Made by a program: the position numbers and the translations under genes. From an uncultured Paracoccus sp. (GTDB taxonomy: Bacteria > Pseudomonadota > Alphaproteobacteria > Rhodobacterales > Rhodobacteraceae): a DNA stretch of 64,000 bases. Every line of letters starts with the position of its first letter. Position 1 is the first letter of the stretch. The stretch spans positions 1 to 64,000 of the forward strand of contig CAKTBJ010000009.1 in NCBI GenBank assembly GCA_934533075.1. The letters are read 5' to 3'. Below the pieces are notes generated by a model. That model made no database searches, was not told where the DNA came from, and saw only the letters and a list, made by a program, of their open reading frames with translations. Shown here piece by piece: positions 20,117 to 27,520 of this stretch.

Positions 20117-20516
20117 TGCGGCCTCCATCAGCATCCGGCCGCCCGGATCGGCCGCGCCGGCGCCCCGAGCATGGCGCCGGGGAGCCGGCTTCGCAAGGCG
20201 GCGGCGATCCATGCAGATGCAGCCACAGGCGCGCACATTTCCGCCGCATCGCAGCATTTGCTGGGTTTTACGTTGCGTCATTTGCATAACTGATCCGTGA
20301 CCAGCGGCACCGTGTCGCAATTTCAAGACACGGTTAGCCTTATTTATCGGTGGTTATGCGGAAATTTCGGCAAAATCAGCCATGCACAAGACGCATGCCT
20401 GATTTGCTTGCTTGTCCATTGTGCATCCGCAGCAATCGCGCCAAATATTGGACAACGAAACGGCGCGGGACCCAAAACCGGGCAGCGCGCCAGAGAGCAG
20501 ATGAATGAGGTTGGCC
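20117..20516. other. divergent intergenic region between apbC and the DUF1127 gene
   Basis: About 400 bp without a gene, AT-richer in the middle. It holds an inverted repeat ACCGTGTC/GACACGGT (20309-20316 and 20327-20334); on the minus strand this includes CTTGAAA, a heat-shock -35 look-alike. A CATGC/GCATG pair lies at 20381-20397. TTGTGC at 20419-20424 and AAATAT at 20443-20448, 18 bases apart, are a possible promoter for the DUF1127/small RNA unit. Confidence 0.45.
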
Positions 20517-20735
20517 ATGTCGGTCCTCCATACCACCACCACGCCCGTCCGGGGCGGTTTCTTCGCCCGCATCGCCGAGGCGTTCCTTTCGGCCCGCGAG
20601 GCCCGCGCCCGGCGCGTCATCTACCAGCAGACCCTGCGCGAGCTGCGCAGCCTGTCGGATCGCGACCTTGCCGACCTGGGGATCAACCCCAGCGCCGTCG
20701 AGACCGCCGCCTATAACGCGACCTACGGCCGCTGA
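20517..20735 (+). CDS. DUF1127 small basic protein, CcaF1-like
   Basis: A 72-residue protein with the DUF1127 core RRVIYQQTLRELRSLSDRDL (about 36-55) followed by ADLGINPSAVE. ATG 20517 has GAGG six bases upstream; an in-frame ATG at 20505 would add MRLA. In Rhodobacter sphaeroides the DUF1127 gene RSP_6037 (CcaF1) is co-transcribed with the CcsR small RNAs under heat-shock/oxidative-stress sigma factors and affects RNA metabolism. The same arrangement follows here, so this is its likely counterpart. Confidence 0.9.
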   Translation: MSVLHTTTTPVRGGFFARIAEAFLSAREARARRVIYQQTLRELRSLSDRDLADLGINPSAVETAAYNATYGR

Positions 20736-20746
20736 GGCATTCCATT

Positions 20747-20814
20747 CCCGCGCCCCACTCCTCCCTGGGGGCGCGGGTCGGGCGACACCCTTTCCTCCTC
20801 CCTGGGGTGTCGCC
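20747..20814 (+). ncRNA. CcsR/cuckoo-type small RNA, unit 1
   Basis: Two hairpins three bases apart: 20747-20777 (perfect 10-bp stem CCCGCGCCCC/GGGGCGCGGG, loop ACTCCTCCCTG) and 20781-20814 (perfect 10-bp stem GGCGACACCC/GGGTGTCGCC, loop with CCTCCTCCC). It begins 12 bases after the DUF1127 stop. Its stems differ from those of units 2-5. A third, 6-bp hairpin with a GAAC loop lies just after it at 20823-20838. Confidence 0.8.
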
Positions 20815-20843
20815 GTAAACATCGGGCCGAACGGCCCGGACAT

Positions 20844-20910
20844 GCCCGGCCCTCTCCTCCTCCCCGAGGGCCGGCGCAGCGGTGGCGGCACCTCCTCCCG
20901 CCTCCACCGC
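20844..20910 (+). ncRNA. CcsR/cuckoo-type small RNA, unit 2
   Basis: Hairpin 20844-20875 pairs GGCCCTC with GAGGGCC and flanks around loop TCCTCCTCCCC; hairpin 20879-20910 pairs GCGGTGG with CCACCGC, then GGC with GCC across one mismatch, around loop ACCTCCTCCC. Unit 4 is its near copy about 147 bp downstream. Confidence 0.8.
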
Positions 20911-20917
20911 GACCATG

Positions 20918-20981
20918 CGCGGCCCTTCCTCCTCCCTGAGGGTCGCGGCTTGGCGGTGCCCTCTCCTCCCCGGGCGCCGCC
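20918..20981 (+). ncRNA. CcsR/cuckoo-type small RNA, unit 3
   Basis: Hairpin 20918-20947 pairs CGCGGCCC with GGGTCGCG (one G-U) around a loop holding CCTCCTCCC; hairpin 20952-20981 pairs GGCGGTGCCC with GGGCGCCGCC (one U-G) around TCTCCTCCCC. Unit 5 is the related copy about 144 bp downstream. Confidence 0.8.
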
Positions 20982-20993
20982 AGAAATTCGGAT

Positions 20994-21054
20994 GCCGGCC
21001 TCTCCTCCTCCCCGAGGCCCGGCAGCGGTGGCGGCCTCCTCCCGCCTCCACCGC
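20994..21054 (+). ncRNA. CcsR/cuckoo-type small RNA, unit 4
   Basis: Hairpin 20994-21023 pairs GCCGGCCTC with GAGGCCCGGC (one bulged C) around TCCTCCTCCCC; hairpin 21025-21054 pairs GCGGTGG with CCACCGC as in unit 2, around a CCTCCTCCC loop. The shared stems and linker show it arose by duplication with unit 2. Confidence 0.8.
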
Positions 21055-21061
21055 GACCATA

Positions 21062-21136
21062 CGCGGCCCCTCCTCCTCCCTGGGCCTGCGTTGCGGCGGC
21101 GGTGCCCCTCCTCCTCCCTGGGCGCCGCCGCCTTTT
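21062..21136 (+). ncRNA. CcsR/cuckoo-type small RNA, unit 5, ending in a terminator
   Basis: Hairpin 21062-21090 pairs CGC-GGCCC with GGGCC-GCG (one bulge) around CTCCTCCTCCCT. Hairpin 21095-21132 has the longest stem of the array, 13 bp (GGCGGCGGTGCCC with GGGCGCCGCCGCC), around the same loop, and is followed directly by TTTT (21133-21136). This last hairpin can serve as the intrinsic terminator of the whole DUF1127/small RNA transcript. Confidence 0.8.
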
Positions 21137-21206
21137 CATTGCCCGCGCCCCTGTCACCGGCCCAAGGCCTGCGCTATGCTGGCGGGAAATCAATGGATTG
21201 CGGGCG

Positions 21207-21992
21207 ATGCTCAGCTATCAGCACATCTATCACGCCGGGAACCTGGCCGATCTGCACAAGCATGCGCTGCTGGCCTGGATGCTGGCGCGCATGGCGGAAA
21301 AGCCCAAACCCTTCCGCTATATGGAAACCCATGCCGGGCGCGGGGTCTACGACCTGCACGACGAGCATGCCCGCCGCACCGGCGAGGCCCGCGCCGGCAT
21401 CCTGCGCGCCGAGGCCGAGGGCTGGCTGCCCCCCGACCACCCCTTGCCGCGCGCCATCGCCTCGGTGCGCTCGCGGTTCGGGGATACGGCCTATCCGGGC
21501 AGCCCGGCGATCGCGGTGGCGCTGCTGCCGCGCGACTGCCCGATGGACCTGGCCGAACTGCACCCGCAGGAATGCGCGGCGCTGCGCGCGGTGATGCCCT
21601 CGCGGGTGCGGGTGCATCAGCGCGACGGGTTCGAGATGGCGAATGCGCTGTGCCCGCCGATGCCGCGGCGGGGCATGCTGCTGATCGACCCCAGCTATGA
21701 GGTCAAGGACGATTACGACCGCCTGCCCGGCCTGATCGGGCGCATCGCGCACAAATGGAACGTGGGGGTGATCGCGCTGTGGTATCCGATCCTGACGGTG
21801 CCCCGGCACGCCCCGATGCTGGCCGGCATGGCGGGCGCGCATCCCGGCCTGCTGGTCTCCGAAGTGCGCTTTGCCCCGGCGCGGGAGGGGCATGGCATGA
21901 TCGGCTCCGGCATGGCGGTGATCAATCCGCCCTGGGGGCTGGCCGAGGAAGCGGCCCGGATCGAGGCGCTGTTCGCCGCCCGCGCCACCTGA
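21207..21992 (+). CDS. rlmJ: 23S rRNA A2030 N6-methyltransferase
   Basis: A 261-residue SAM-dependent methyltransferase acting on A2030 of 23S rRNA. It begins MLSYQHIYHAGNLADLHKH, the RlmJ N terminus, has METHAGRGVYDL (SAM-binding) and the catalytic loop LLIDPSYEVKDDY, where the usual DPPYE carries serine at the third position. The C terminus has GSGMAVINPPWGL. It starts 70 bp after the last small RNA terminator and is probably transcribed separately. No strong ribosome binding site is seen. Confidence 0.92.
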   Translation: MLSYQHIYHAGNLADLHKHALLAWMLARMAEKPKPFRYMETHAGRGVYDLHDEHARRTGEARAGILRAEAEGWLPPDHPLPRAIASVRSRFGDTAYPGSPAIAVALLPRDCPMDLAELHPQECAALRAVMPSRVRVHQRDGFEMANALCPPMPRRGMLLIDPSYEVKDDYDRLPGLIGRIAHKWNVGVIALWYPILTVPRHAPMLAGMAGAHPGLLVSEVRFAPAREGHGMIGSGMAVINPPWGLAEEAARIEALFAARAT

Positions 21993-22067
21993 AACGCGAC
22001 GGTGCCGCCTGCTTCGGGACGGCGCAGGCACGGCATGGATCGCCGCGGCATCCGCAGGCGGCGCGGG

Positions 22068-22308
22068 TCAGGCGACAGCCTTGCGGCGGCGCACCACCGC
22101 CAGCCCGCCAAACGCGGCCAACAGCACCCCGACCGCCGGCAGCGGCACCGGCAAAGCCGTGCCGGAAACTTCCAGCATCGCCGATTTCAGCATGAAACCG
22201 TCCGCCCCGAAGGTTTCGCTGAAGGAAAGCGGCGCGGCCCCGGTCAGGGCGGAAAGCCATCGTCGCGGCAAGCGCAAGCCCCGCGACCGAGAGAGGTTTC
22301 CGAACCAT
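22068..22308 (-). pseudogene. VPLPA-CTERM protein remnant, frameshifted
   Basis: In one frame the minus strand begins MVRKPLSVAGLALAATMA, a clear signal peptide from ATG 22308. In the next frame it ends SFSETFGADGF... and VPLPAVGVLLAAFGGLAVVRRRKAVA, a VPLPA-CTERM sorting tail (motif, membrane helix, basic cluster). A frameshift near 22255 separates the two, and only about 30 residues lie between them, so most of the secreted domain also appears lost. Compare the intact VPLPA-CTERM gene at 43731. Confidence 0.7.
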
Positions 22309-22623
22309 CCGTCCATTCCGCCATGTCGATCAATCCAGAGGGGCGGAATTGCCCTGCTGCCGCGAGGCCGCCATCCGCGCCCCTGTCACGCGCCCAAGAT
22401 CGAAAACGGCAATACCCTGAAAATACGATAGAAGTTCGATCGGCAGTATAAGGTCCCGAAACCCCTTCGCGCGCTGCGGGTCAGGCGCCACCGCTCTCCA
22501 CGGATCGGCCTTGTCCGGCCGGTGGGCCGGGGAACGGGACAGGGCCGGCATGCCGCATGCCGGCCGGGGCGCAGCCTCGGACCACGCCCCGGCGCCCCGC
22601 GAAAGGGGCGCGCGCGGCGACTT
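22309..22623. other. gene-free stretch with an inverted repeat
   Basis: No gene is seen. GGCCGGCATGC (22543-22553) and GCATGCCGGCC (22555-22565) form an 11-bp inverted repeat with one central base, about 60 bp after the end of the periplasmic protein gene on the minus strand, so it may help end that transcript. A lower-GC patch at 22395-22460 could hold a promoter for the VPLPA-CTERM remnant. Confidence 0.5.
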
Positions 22624-23118
22624 TCAGGGGACCAGCGCCGGCACCGCGCCGGTATTGAAGGCGGCGGTGGTAAAGCGGACATCCCGGCCGATGACCTCGA
22701 TCGCCACCCGGCCCTCGGTGCCCGAGGCGCCGACCTCGTCCAGCGCGATCACCGCGGGCAGCGTGGTCCCGGCCGGCAGCGCGGCACAGGCCAGCAGCGC
22801 GGCGCTGGGCGAATCGGCGGCCGTCACCGCGATGGCCATGTCGCCGGCGGTCACCGCGTCGGCGCTGACGCGGTTGGTCTCTTCCTCCTCGATGCGCAGC
22901 GGTGCCGGCATCGGCGCGCCGTCGGGGGCGACCCGCGCCCAGTCGTCCAGCTCGTCGTCGTCCAGCTCCAGTTCGCCCAGATCCTTGACCACCTGCTCGG
23001 GCGCGAAGCCGTCGCAGGTGCCGCGGAACAGATAGGCGCCGAAATCGCCGTTATCGGCCAGGGCCGGCACGGCGCTGGCAGCGACAAGCGCGGCGGGCAG
23101 CAGGAAACGGGCAATCAT
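22624..23118 (-). CDS. periplasmic protein of unknown function
   Basis: A 164-residue protein with a cleavable signal peptide, MIARFLLPAALVAASAVPALA, before DNGDFGAYLF. The mature part has an acidic stretch ELELDDDELDDWARVAPDG and two cysteines (about 37 and 130) that could form a disulfide. No family was recognised. GGAG lies upstream of ATG 23118. Its neighbour on the same strand is a small membrane protein 46 bp away. Confidence 0.75.
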   Translation of the reverse strand: MIARFLLPAALVAASAVPALADNGDFGAYLFRGTCDGFAPEQVVKDLGELELDDDELDDWARVAPDGAPMPAPLRIEEEETNRVSADAVTAGDMAIAVTAADSPSAALLACAALPAGTTLPAVIALDEVGASGTEGRVAIEVIGRDVRFTTAAFNTGAVPALVP

Positions 23119-23164
23119 GATGGGACTCCTTCCACAGTGTCCCCCATAAACAGGATCGCGGCTC

Positions 23165-23602
23165 TCAGGGTTCCACCCGCCTGGCCGCCTGCCGGAAGGC
23201 CAGCCAGAAGGCAAGGCGGATGAACAGGACCTGAATCGCCGTGATCGCGGCAAAGATCAGGACCAGCATCGGCCCTCCCGCATTGGAGAAGGCACGCCAC
23301 AGGAACTTGTCGCCCGAGAAGCTGAAGACGGCGAGACCCGCCGACAGCACGCCGGAAACCAGGCCGCAGGCCAGCGCAAGGCGCCATGCGCGCCCGTTCG
23401 CCGGAACCGCCCCTTCGCGCAGGACCCAGTTCTGCGCCGCCGCGCTGGCCGCCGCAAAGACGATGATCAGCCCCATCGCCGGATTGTCGAACGGAATGAA
23501 CAGCACGAGGATATTCAACAGGACGGTCAGAAGGACGAACGCCGCAGCGAAGATGCCGACGATCATCAGGGGCGGGACAGAACGCGCATCCGTGGGCTGC
23601 AT
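23165..23602 (-). CDS. small membrane protein, ABZJ_00895-like
   Basis: A 145-residue protein with four hydrophobic segments and, between the second and third, NWVLREGAVPANGRAWRLAL, which resembles the loop of the ABZJ_00895 family of small membrane proteins; their function is unknown. The start MQPTDARSVPP at ATG 23602 is preferred because AGGA stands upstream; a longer open frame has no membrane-protein character. Confidence 0.7.
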   Translation of the reverse strand: MQPTDARSVPPLMIVGIFAAAFVLLTVLLNILVLFIPFDNPAMGLIIVFAAASAAAQNWVLREGAVPANGRAWRLALACGLVSGVLSAGLAVFSFSGDKFLWRAFSNAGGPMLVLIFAAITAIQVLFIRLAFWLAFRQAARRVEP

Positions 23603-23825
23603 CAAAGCGATCCTTTTGCAAAGCCGGCTCCCGACCTGCGTTTCGGGCCTGACCATCTGAGCAGAGTTTCCCCGCCGCCGCAACGCGGCACCGCATGCCG
23701 CCCTTGCGGCTTTCGCGGGCCGGGTGCCGGCAGGTCCCAGTGAAAACTTGCGCGCGGCGGCCTTGCGCGCTAGGCCCGCGACAGTCCGACCGGACTTCAT
23801 CCTTCCTCAACCGCAAGGCCGCGTC

Positions 23826-25016
23826 ATGTCCGCAAGCAACCGCCCCCTCGGCCCCCGCACCCGTGCCATCCATGCCGGCGCCCGCCGCAGCCAGTATGCC
23901 GAGATGTCGGAAGCCCTCTACATGACGCAGGGTTTCCTTTACCCCAGCGCCGAGGCCGCCGAGGCCCGCTTCAACCATTCCGGCCCGGACGAGTTCATCT
24001 ATGCCCGCTACGGCAACCCCACCAGCCGGGTGTTCGAGGACCGCATGGCCTCGCTGGAAGGGGCCGAGGACGGCTTTGCCACCGCCTCGGGCATGGCCGC
24101 CGTGCACGGGGCGCTGTTTTCCTTCATCCGCCCCGGCGACCGGGTGGTGTCCGCGCGGGCGCTGTTCGGGTCGTGCCTTTACGTGCTGGACCTGCTGAAG
24201 GCCTTCGGGGCCGAGATCGTGTTCGTGGACGGCACCGACAACGACCAATGGCGCGCCGCGCTGGCGACGCCGGCCAAGGCGGTGTTCTTCGAAACCATGT
24301 CCAACCCGACGCTGGAGGTCATCGACATCGAGACGGTCGCGGCGCTGGCCCATCAGGCCGGGGCCACCGTCGTCGTGGACAACGTCTTCACGACGCCCGT
24401 CTTTTCCCGCGCGATCGAACTGGGCGCCGATGTGGTGGTCTATTCCGCGACCAAGCATATCGACGGCACCGGCCGCGCGATGGGCGGGCTGATCCTCGGG
24501 ACGCGCGATTTCGTGCGCGGCGTGGCCGAGCCGTTCCTGAAGCATACCGGCGGCGCCATCAGCCCCTTCAACGCCTGGCTGATGCTGGGCGGGCTGACCA
24601 CGATGGACCTGCGCGTGCGGGCGATGGCCGCCAGCGCGCAGGCCGTGGCCGAGGCGCTGGCCACGCATGACGGCGTGCGGGTGATCTATCCGGGCCTGCC
24701 GGGCCATCCCCAGCACGCGCTGGCGCAGGCCCAGATGGGCAGCGGCGGCACCATGATCGCGATGGAGATCGCCGGCGGCAAGGACGCCGCCTTCCGGGTG
24801 CTGGACGCGCTGGAAGTGGCCTCGATCTCGAACAACCTGGGCGATGCGCGCTCGATCGTGACGCATCCGGCGACCACCACCCACCAGCGGCTGAGCGCCG
24901 AGGAACAGCTTGGGCTGGGCATCACGCCGGGCCTGATCCGGCTGTCGGTCGGGCTGGAGGACACCGCCGACCTGATCGCGGATTTCGAGGCCGCGCTGGC
25001 CGGGGCCGGGCTGTAA
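23826..25016 (+). CDS. metZ: O-succinylhomoserine sulfhydrylase
   Basis: A 396-residue PLP enzyme of the Cys/Met metabolism family. The PLP-lysine motif VYSATKHIDGTGRAMGG is at mid protein, with TASGMAAVHGALFSF for cofactor binding and VVDNVFTTP before it. MetZ makes homocysteine directly from O-succinylhomoserine and sulfide, the usual alphaproteobacterial route to methionine; cystathionine-type relatives share the fold, so the substrate is inferred from overall likeness. No SAM-II type riboswitch was found upstream; an AGTCCG/CGGACT inverted repeat lies at 23783-23796. Confidence 0.88.
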   Translation: MSASNRPLGPRTRAIHAGARRSQYAEMSEALYMTQGFLYPSAEAAEARFNHSGPDEFIYARYGNPTSRVFEDRMASLEGAEDGFATASGMAAVHGALFSFIRPGDRVVSARALFGSCLYVLDLLKAFGAEIVFVDGTDNDQWRAALATPAKAVFFETMSNPTLEVIDIETVAALAHQAGATVVVDNVFTTPVFSRAIELGADVVVYSATKHIDGTGRAMGGLILGTRDFVRGVAEPFLKHTGGAISPFNAWLMLGGLTTMDLRVRAMAASAQAVAEALATHDGVRVIYPGLPGHPQHALAQAQMGSGGTMIAMEIAGGKDAAFRVLDALEVASISNNLGDARSIVTHPATTTHQRLSAEEQLGLGITPGLIRLSVGLEDTADLIADFEAALAGAGL

Positions 25017-25020
25017 TATA

Positions 25021-25046
25021 AGGGGGCGCGCAAGACCGCGCCCCTT
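25021..25046 (+). terminator. hairpin terminator after metZ
   Basis: GGGGCGCG (25023-25030) pairs with CGCGCCCC (25037-25044) around CAAGAC, extended by AG/TT at the base. It lies just after the metZ stop. The T-run is only two bases, so termination may be partial. Confidence 0.55.
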
Positions 25047-25070
25047 GCCCAGCGCGCCGCCCCGGCCCAT

Positions 25071-26024
25071 ATGCAGCGAATGAAGGACAACGCGCCCCCC
25101 AGCCGCCGCTATCCGGCCGATTTCCGGCCTGACGCCGCCTATCTGGCCGACCTGCCCGATTTGCAGAACGGGCCGGCCAGCCTGATCGTGGGCGCCCGCC
25201 GGCCGATCCAGCATGTCGGCATCGCGGATTTCCACCTGCCGATCCGCTACCTGACCCGCGACGGCGGCGAGGTCACGCTGGAAACCGCCGTCACCGGCAC
25301 GGTGTCGCTGGATGCCAACCGCAAGGGCATCAACATGTCGCGGATCATGCGCAGCTTCTATGCGCATGCCGAAAGGACCACCAGCCTGTCGGTGATCGCC
25401 GCGGCCCTGGCGGATTACCGGCTGGACCACGAAAGCCTGGGCGCCCGCATCCTGATGCGCACCCGCTATCCGATGCGGGTGGCGGCGCTGCGCTCGGAGC
25501 TGGCGGGATGGCAATATTACGCGCTGGCGCTGGAACTGGTCGAGCGCGGGGACGAGCGCCTGCGCATCATGCATCTGGATTACGTCTATTCCTCGACCTG
25601 CCCGTGCTCGCTGGAACTGTCCGAGCATGCCCGCGCCAGCCGCAACCAGCTGGCAACGCCGCATTCGCAACGCTCCTGCGCGCGGATCTCGGTGGTGATG
25701 CGCCCCGAAGCGGGGAAATTGTGGTTCGAGGACCTGATCGAGGCCTGCCGCCGCGCGGTGCCCACGGAAACGCAGGTCATGGTCAAGCGCGTGGACGAAC
25801 AGGCCTTTGCCGAGTTGAACGCCGCGCATCCGATCTTCGTCGAGGATGCGGCGCGGGCCTTTGCCGAGCAGCTGATGGCCCTGCCCGCGGTCGGCGATTT
25901 CCGCATCATCGCCAGCCACCAGGAATCGCTGCATTCCCATGATGCGGTCAGCCTGCTGACCGAAGGCCCGACCTTCGCGCAGGACGTGCTGGACCCGGAT
26001 ACGTTTTCGGTGCTGCGGCGCTGA
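25071..26024 (+). CDS. folE2: GTP cyclohydrolase FolE2 (type IB)
   Basis: A 317-residue enzyme that converts GTP to 7,8-dihydroneopterin triphosphate, first step of folate (and possibly queuosine) synthesis; type IB works with metals other than zinc. SLDANRKGINMSRIMR, the active-site cysteine in SSTCPCSLELSEH and the C-terminal HQESLHSHDA are the family signatures. It could feed the queuosine pathway that ends with QueA at 33.2 kb. ATG 25071 and an in-frame ATG at 25080 are both possible. Confidence 0.95.
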   Translation: MQRMKDNAPPSRRYPADFRPDAAYLADLPDLQNGPASLIVGARRPIQHVGIADFHLPIRYLTRDGGEVTLETAVTGTVSLDANRKGINMSRIMRSFYAHAERTTSLSVIAAALADYRLDHESLGARILMRTRYPMRVAALRSELAGWQYYALALELVERGDERLRIMHLDYVYSSTCPCSLELSEHARASRNQLATPHSQRSCARISVVMRPEAGKLWFEDLIEACRRAVPTETQVMVKRVDEQAFAELNAAHPIFVEDAARAFAEQLMALPAVGDFRIIASHQESLHSHDAVSLLTEGPTFAQDVLDPDTFSVLRR

Positions 26025-26330
26025 ATGTTCTATCTGCTCACCGCCTTCATCGCCTTCCAATCGGCGAGATTGCTGGTGAATGATCTGTTTCTGCGCGACC
26101 GCTACCCGGCATGGCGCGAGCGCCGGCTGCGCGAGGGGCGGCGCGCCGGGTATCCGGCCTTCCTGATCCTCTACGGCAGCCCGCTTTTTGACGGTGCCGG
26201 ATTTCTGGAATACATGCACCCGGACAACCGGCACTTTCGCCGGCGGCTCGCCCTGACCGGCCTTTTCCTTTTCGCCGCCCTGTTTCCCCGCCTGTGGCTG
26301 CTGCCGGCCATCGTGATCGCACAATTCTGA
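26025..26330 (+). CDS. small protein of unknown function, coupled to folE2
   Basis: A 101-residue protein whose ATG follows the folE2 stop without a gap. It has a hydrophobic N terminus (MFYLLTAFIAFQSARLLV), a strongly basic middle (RYPAWRERRLREGRRAGYP) and a hydrophobic C-terminal helix (ALTGLFLFAALFPRLWLLPAIVIA). It looks like a small membrane protein; no family was recognised. Direct abutment suggests translation by re-initiation after folE2. Confidence 0.65.
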   Translation: MFYLLTAFIAFQSARLLVNDLFLRDRYPAWRERRLREGRRAGYPAFLILYGSPLFDGAGFLEYMHPDNRHFRRRLALTGLFLFAALFPRLWLLPAIVIAQF

Positions 26331-26390
26331 CGACCCCTTGAAACCCCGCCCCGCCGCGCTATGTGGGTGCGGTGGACCGGGCCCCTCTGG

Positions 26391-26435
26391 CGATGCACCC
26401 GCATCGTGATGTCGGCCACGATGCGGCATGCATCG
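26391..26435 (+). promoter_or_regulatory. long hairpin in the leader of the TerC-family gene
   Basis: CGATGCA (26391-26397) pairs with TGCATCG (26429-26435), and inside it CCGCATCGTG (26399-26408) pairs with CACGATGCGG (26417-26426) around an eight-base loop: 17 pairs with a small internal loop. It ends 64 bases before the ATG. Manganese (yybP-ykoY) riboswitches precede some TerC-family genes, but their conserved core was not recognised here. Confidence 0.5.
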
Positions 26436-26499
26436 GTGGAACGACGGCCCCTGACCCCTCGCGCCCCCCATCCGTGCCGCAGCAACGCAAAGGTGGGAC

Positions 26500-27477
26500 A
26501 TGGAGCTGCTTTCTATCCTTTTTCTGGGCCATGCGCTTTGGCTGTGGCTGCTGTTTCTGGGGCTGGTGCTGGCGCTGCTGGCCTTCGACCTCGGCGTGCT
26601 GAACCGCGACGGGCACGAGATTTCGGTGCGCGAAAGCCTGTGGCTTTCCGCCTTCTACATCGCCTGCGGGCTGGCTTTCGGGGCCTTCGTCTGGTGGCAG
26701 CTGGGCCGCGATTCGGCCTTCGACTATTTCACCGGCTTCGTGGTCGAGAAATCGCTGGCAGTGGACAATATCTTCGTCATGGCGATGATCTTTTCCGCCT
26801 TCGCCATCCCCCGCGCGCTTCAGCACCGGGTGGTGTTCTGGGGCATCCTCGGGGTGATCGTGCTGCGCGGGATCATGATCGGCATCGGCGCGACGCTGGT
26901 GGCGCGATACGAATGGGTGCTGCTGATCTTTGCCGGCTTTCTGGTCGTCACCGGCGCCAAGATGCTCATGAGCCTGCGCGAGCCGGAGGCCACCGCCCCG
27001 CCCGGCTGGATCACGAAGCTGGTCGGGCGCATGCGGGTGACGCGGCGGCTGCATGGCCGCGCCTTCTTCGTGCGCCGTCCCGACCCCGCACACCGGGGCC
27101 GCACCCGGCTGTGGGCCACGCCGCTGTTCGCGGCTCTGGTCGCCATCGAGGCCGCCGATCTGGTCTTCGCCGTGGACAGCGTGCCGGCGGTGCTGGCGAT
27201 CACCACCGATCCGTTCATCGTCTATACCTCGAACATCTTCGCCATCCTGGGCCTGCGGGCGCTGTATTTCGCGCTGGCGGCGATCCTGCATCGCTTCCAC
27301 GGGCTGAAGCCCGCGCTGGCCGTGCTGCTGATCTTCATCGGCGGCAAGGTGCTGGTCGCGGCCGCCCTGGGCATCCACAAGGTGCCGCCGGCGCTGTCGC
27401 TGGGCGTGACCGCGCTGATCCTGGGCGCCGGGCTGGCTTGGTCGCTGTTCAGCACGAGGGGCGCGAACAAGGCGTGA
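26500..27477 (+). CDS. TerC/Alx family integral membrane protein
   Basis: A 325-residue protein with about eight or nine membrane helices. The family motifs FTGFVVEKSLAVDNIFV and AIEAADLVFAVDSVPAVLAI carry the conserved acidic residues in membranes, followed by TSNIFAILGLRALYF. TerC/Alx proteins are linked to manganese export and metalation of secreted enzymes, or to tellurite resistance; Alx-type is the closer match by length and motif. It stands alone with the leader hairpin described above. Confidence 0.88.
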   Translation: MELLSILFLGHALWLWLLFLGLVLALLAFDLGVLNRDGHEISVRESLWLSAFYIACGLAFGAFVWWQLGRDSAFDYFTGFVVEKSLAVDNIFVMAMIFSAFAIPRALQHRVVFWGILGVIVLRGIMIGIGATLVARYEWVLLIFAGFLVVTGAKMLMSLREPEATAPPGWITKLVGRMRVTRRLHGRAFFVRRPDPAHRGRTRLWATPLFAALVAIEAADLVFAVDSVPAVLAITTDPFIVYTSNIFAILGLRALYFALAAILHRFHGLKPALAVLLIFIGGKVLVAAALGIHKVPPALSLGVTALILGAGLAWSLFSTRGANKA

Positions 27478-27520
27478 ACACCATCTTTTCATGGCGCGGC
27501 TTTCGGCCTATGGTCGCGCC

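Larger units (their letters stand above)
20844..21132 (+). repeat. tandem two-unit duplication inside the small RNA array
   Basis: Units 2-3 (from 20844) and units 4-5 (from 20994) align hairpin for hairpin at offsets falling from about 148 to 143 bp, sharing the GCGGTGG/CCACCGC stem, the linker GCGACCAT(G/A)CGCGGCCC and the final GGGCGCCGCC. The array therefore grew by copying a pair of units. Confidence 0.75.

Noticed and set aside
20740-21180. CRISPR array or simple C-rich microsatellite
   Set aside because: Repeats are not identical units with spacers; each CCTCCTCC block is the loop of a distinct, well-paired stem, which fits small RNAs better.
23603-23825. SAM-II riboswitch before metZ
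   Set aside because: The conserved CTAAAG core and pseudoknot partners were not found; only a short inverted repeat is present.
26331-26499. yybP-ykoY manganese riboswitch before the TerC-family gene
   Set aside because: A strong hairpin exists but the conserved internal-loop sequences of that riboswitch were not recognised.
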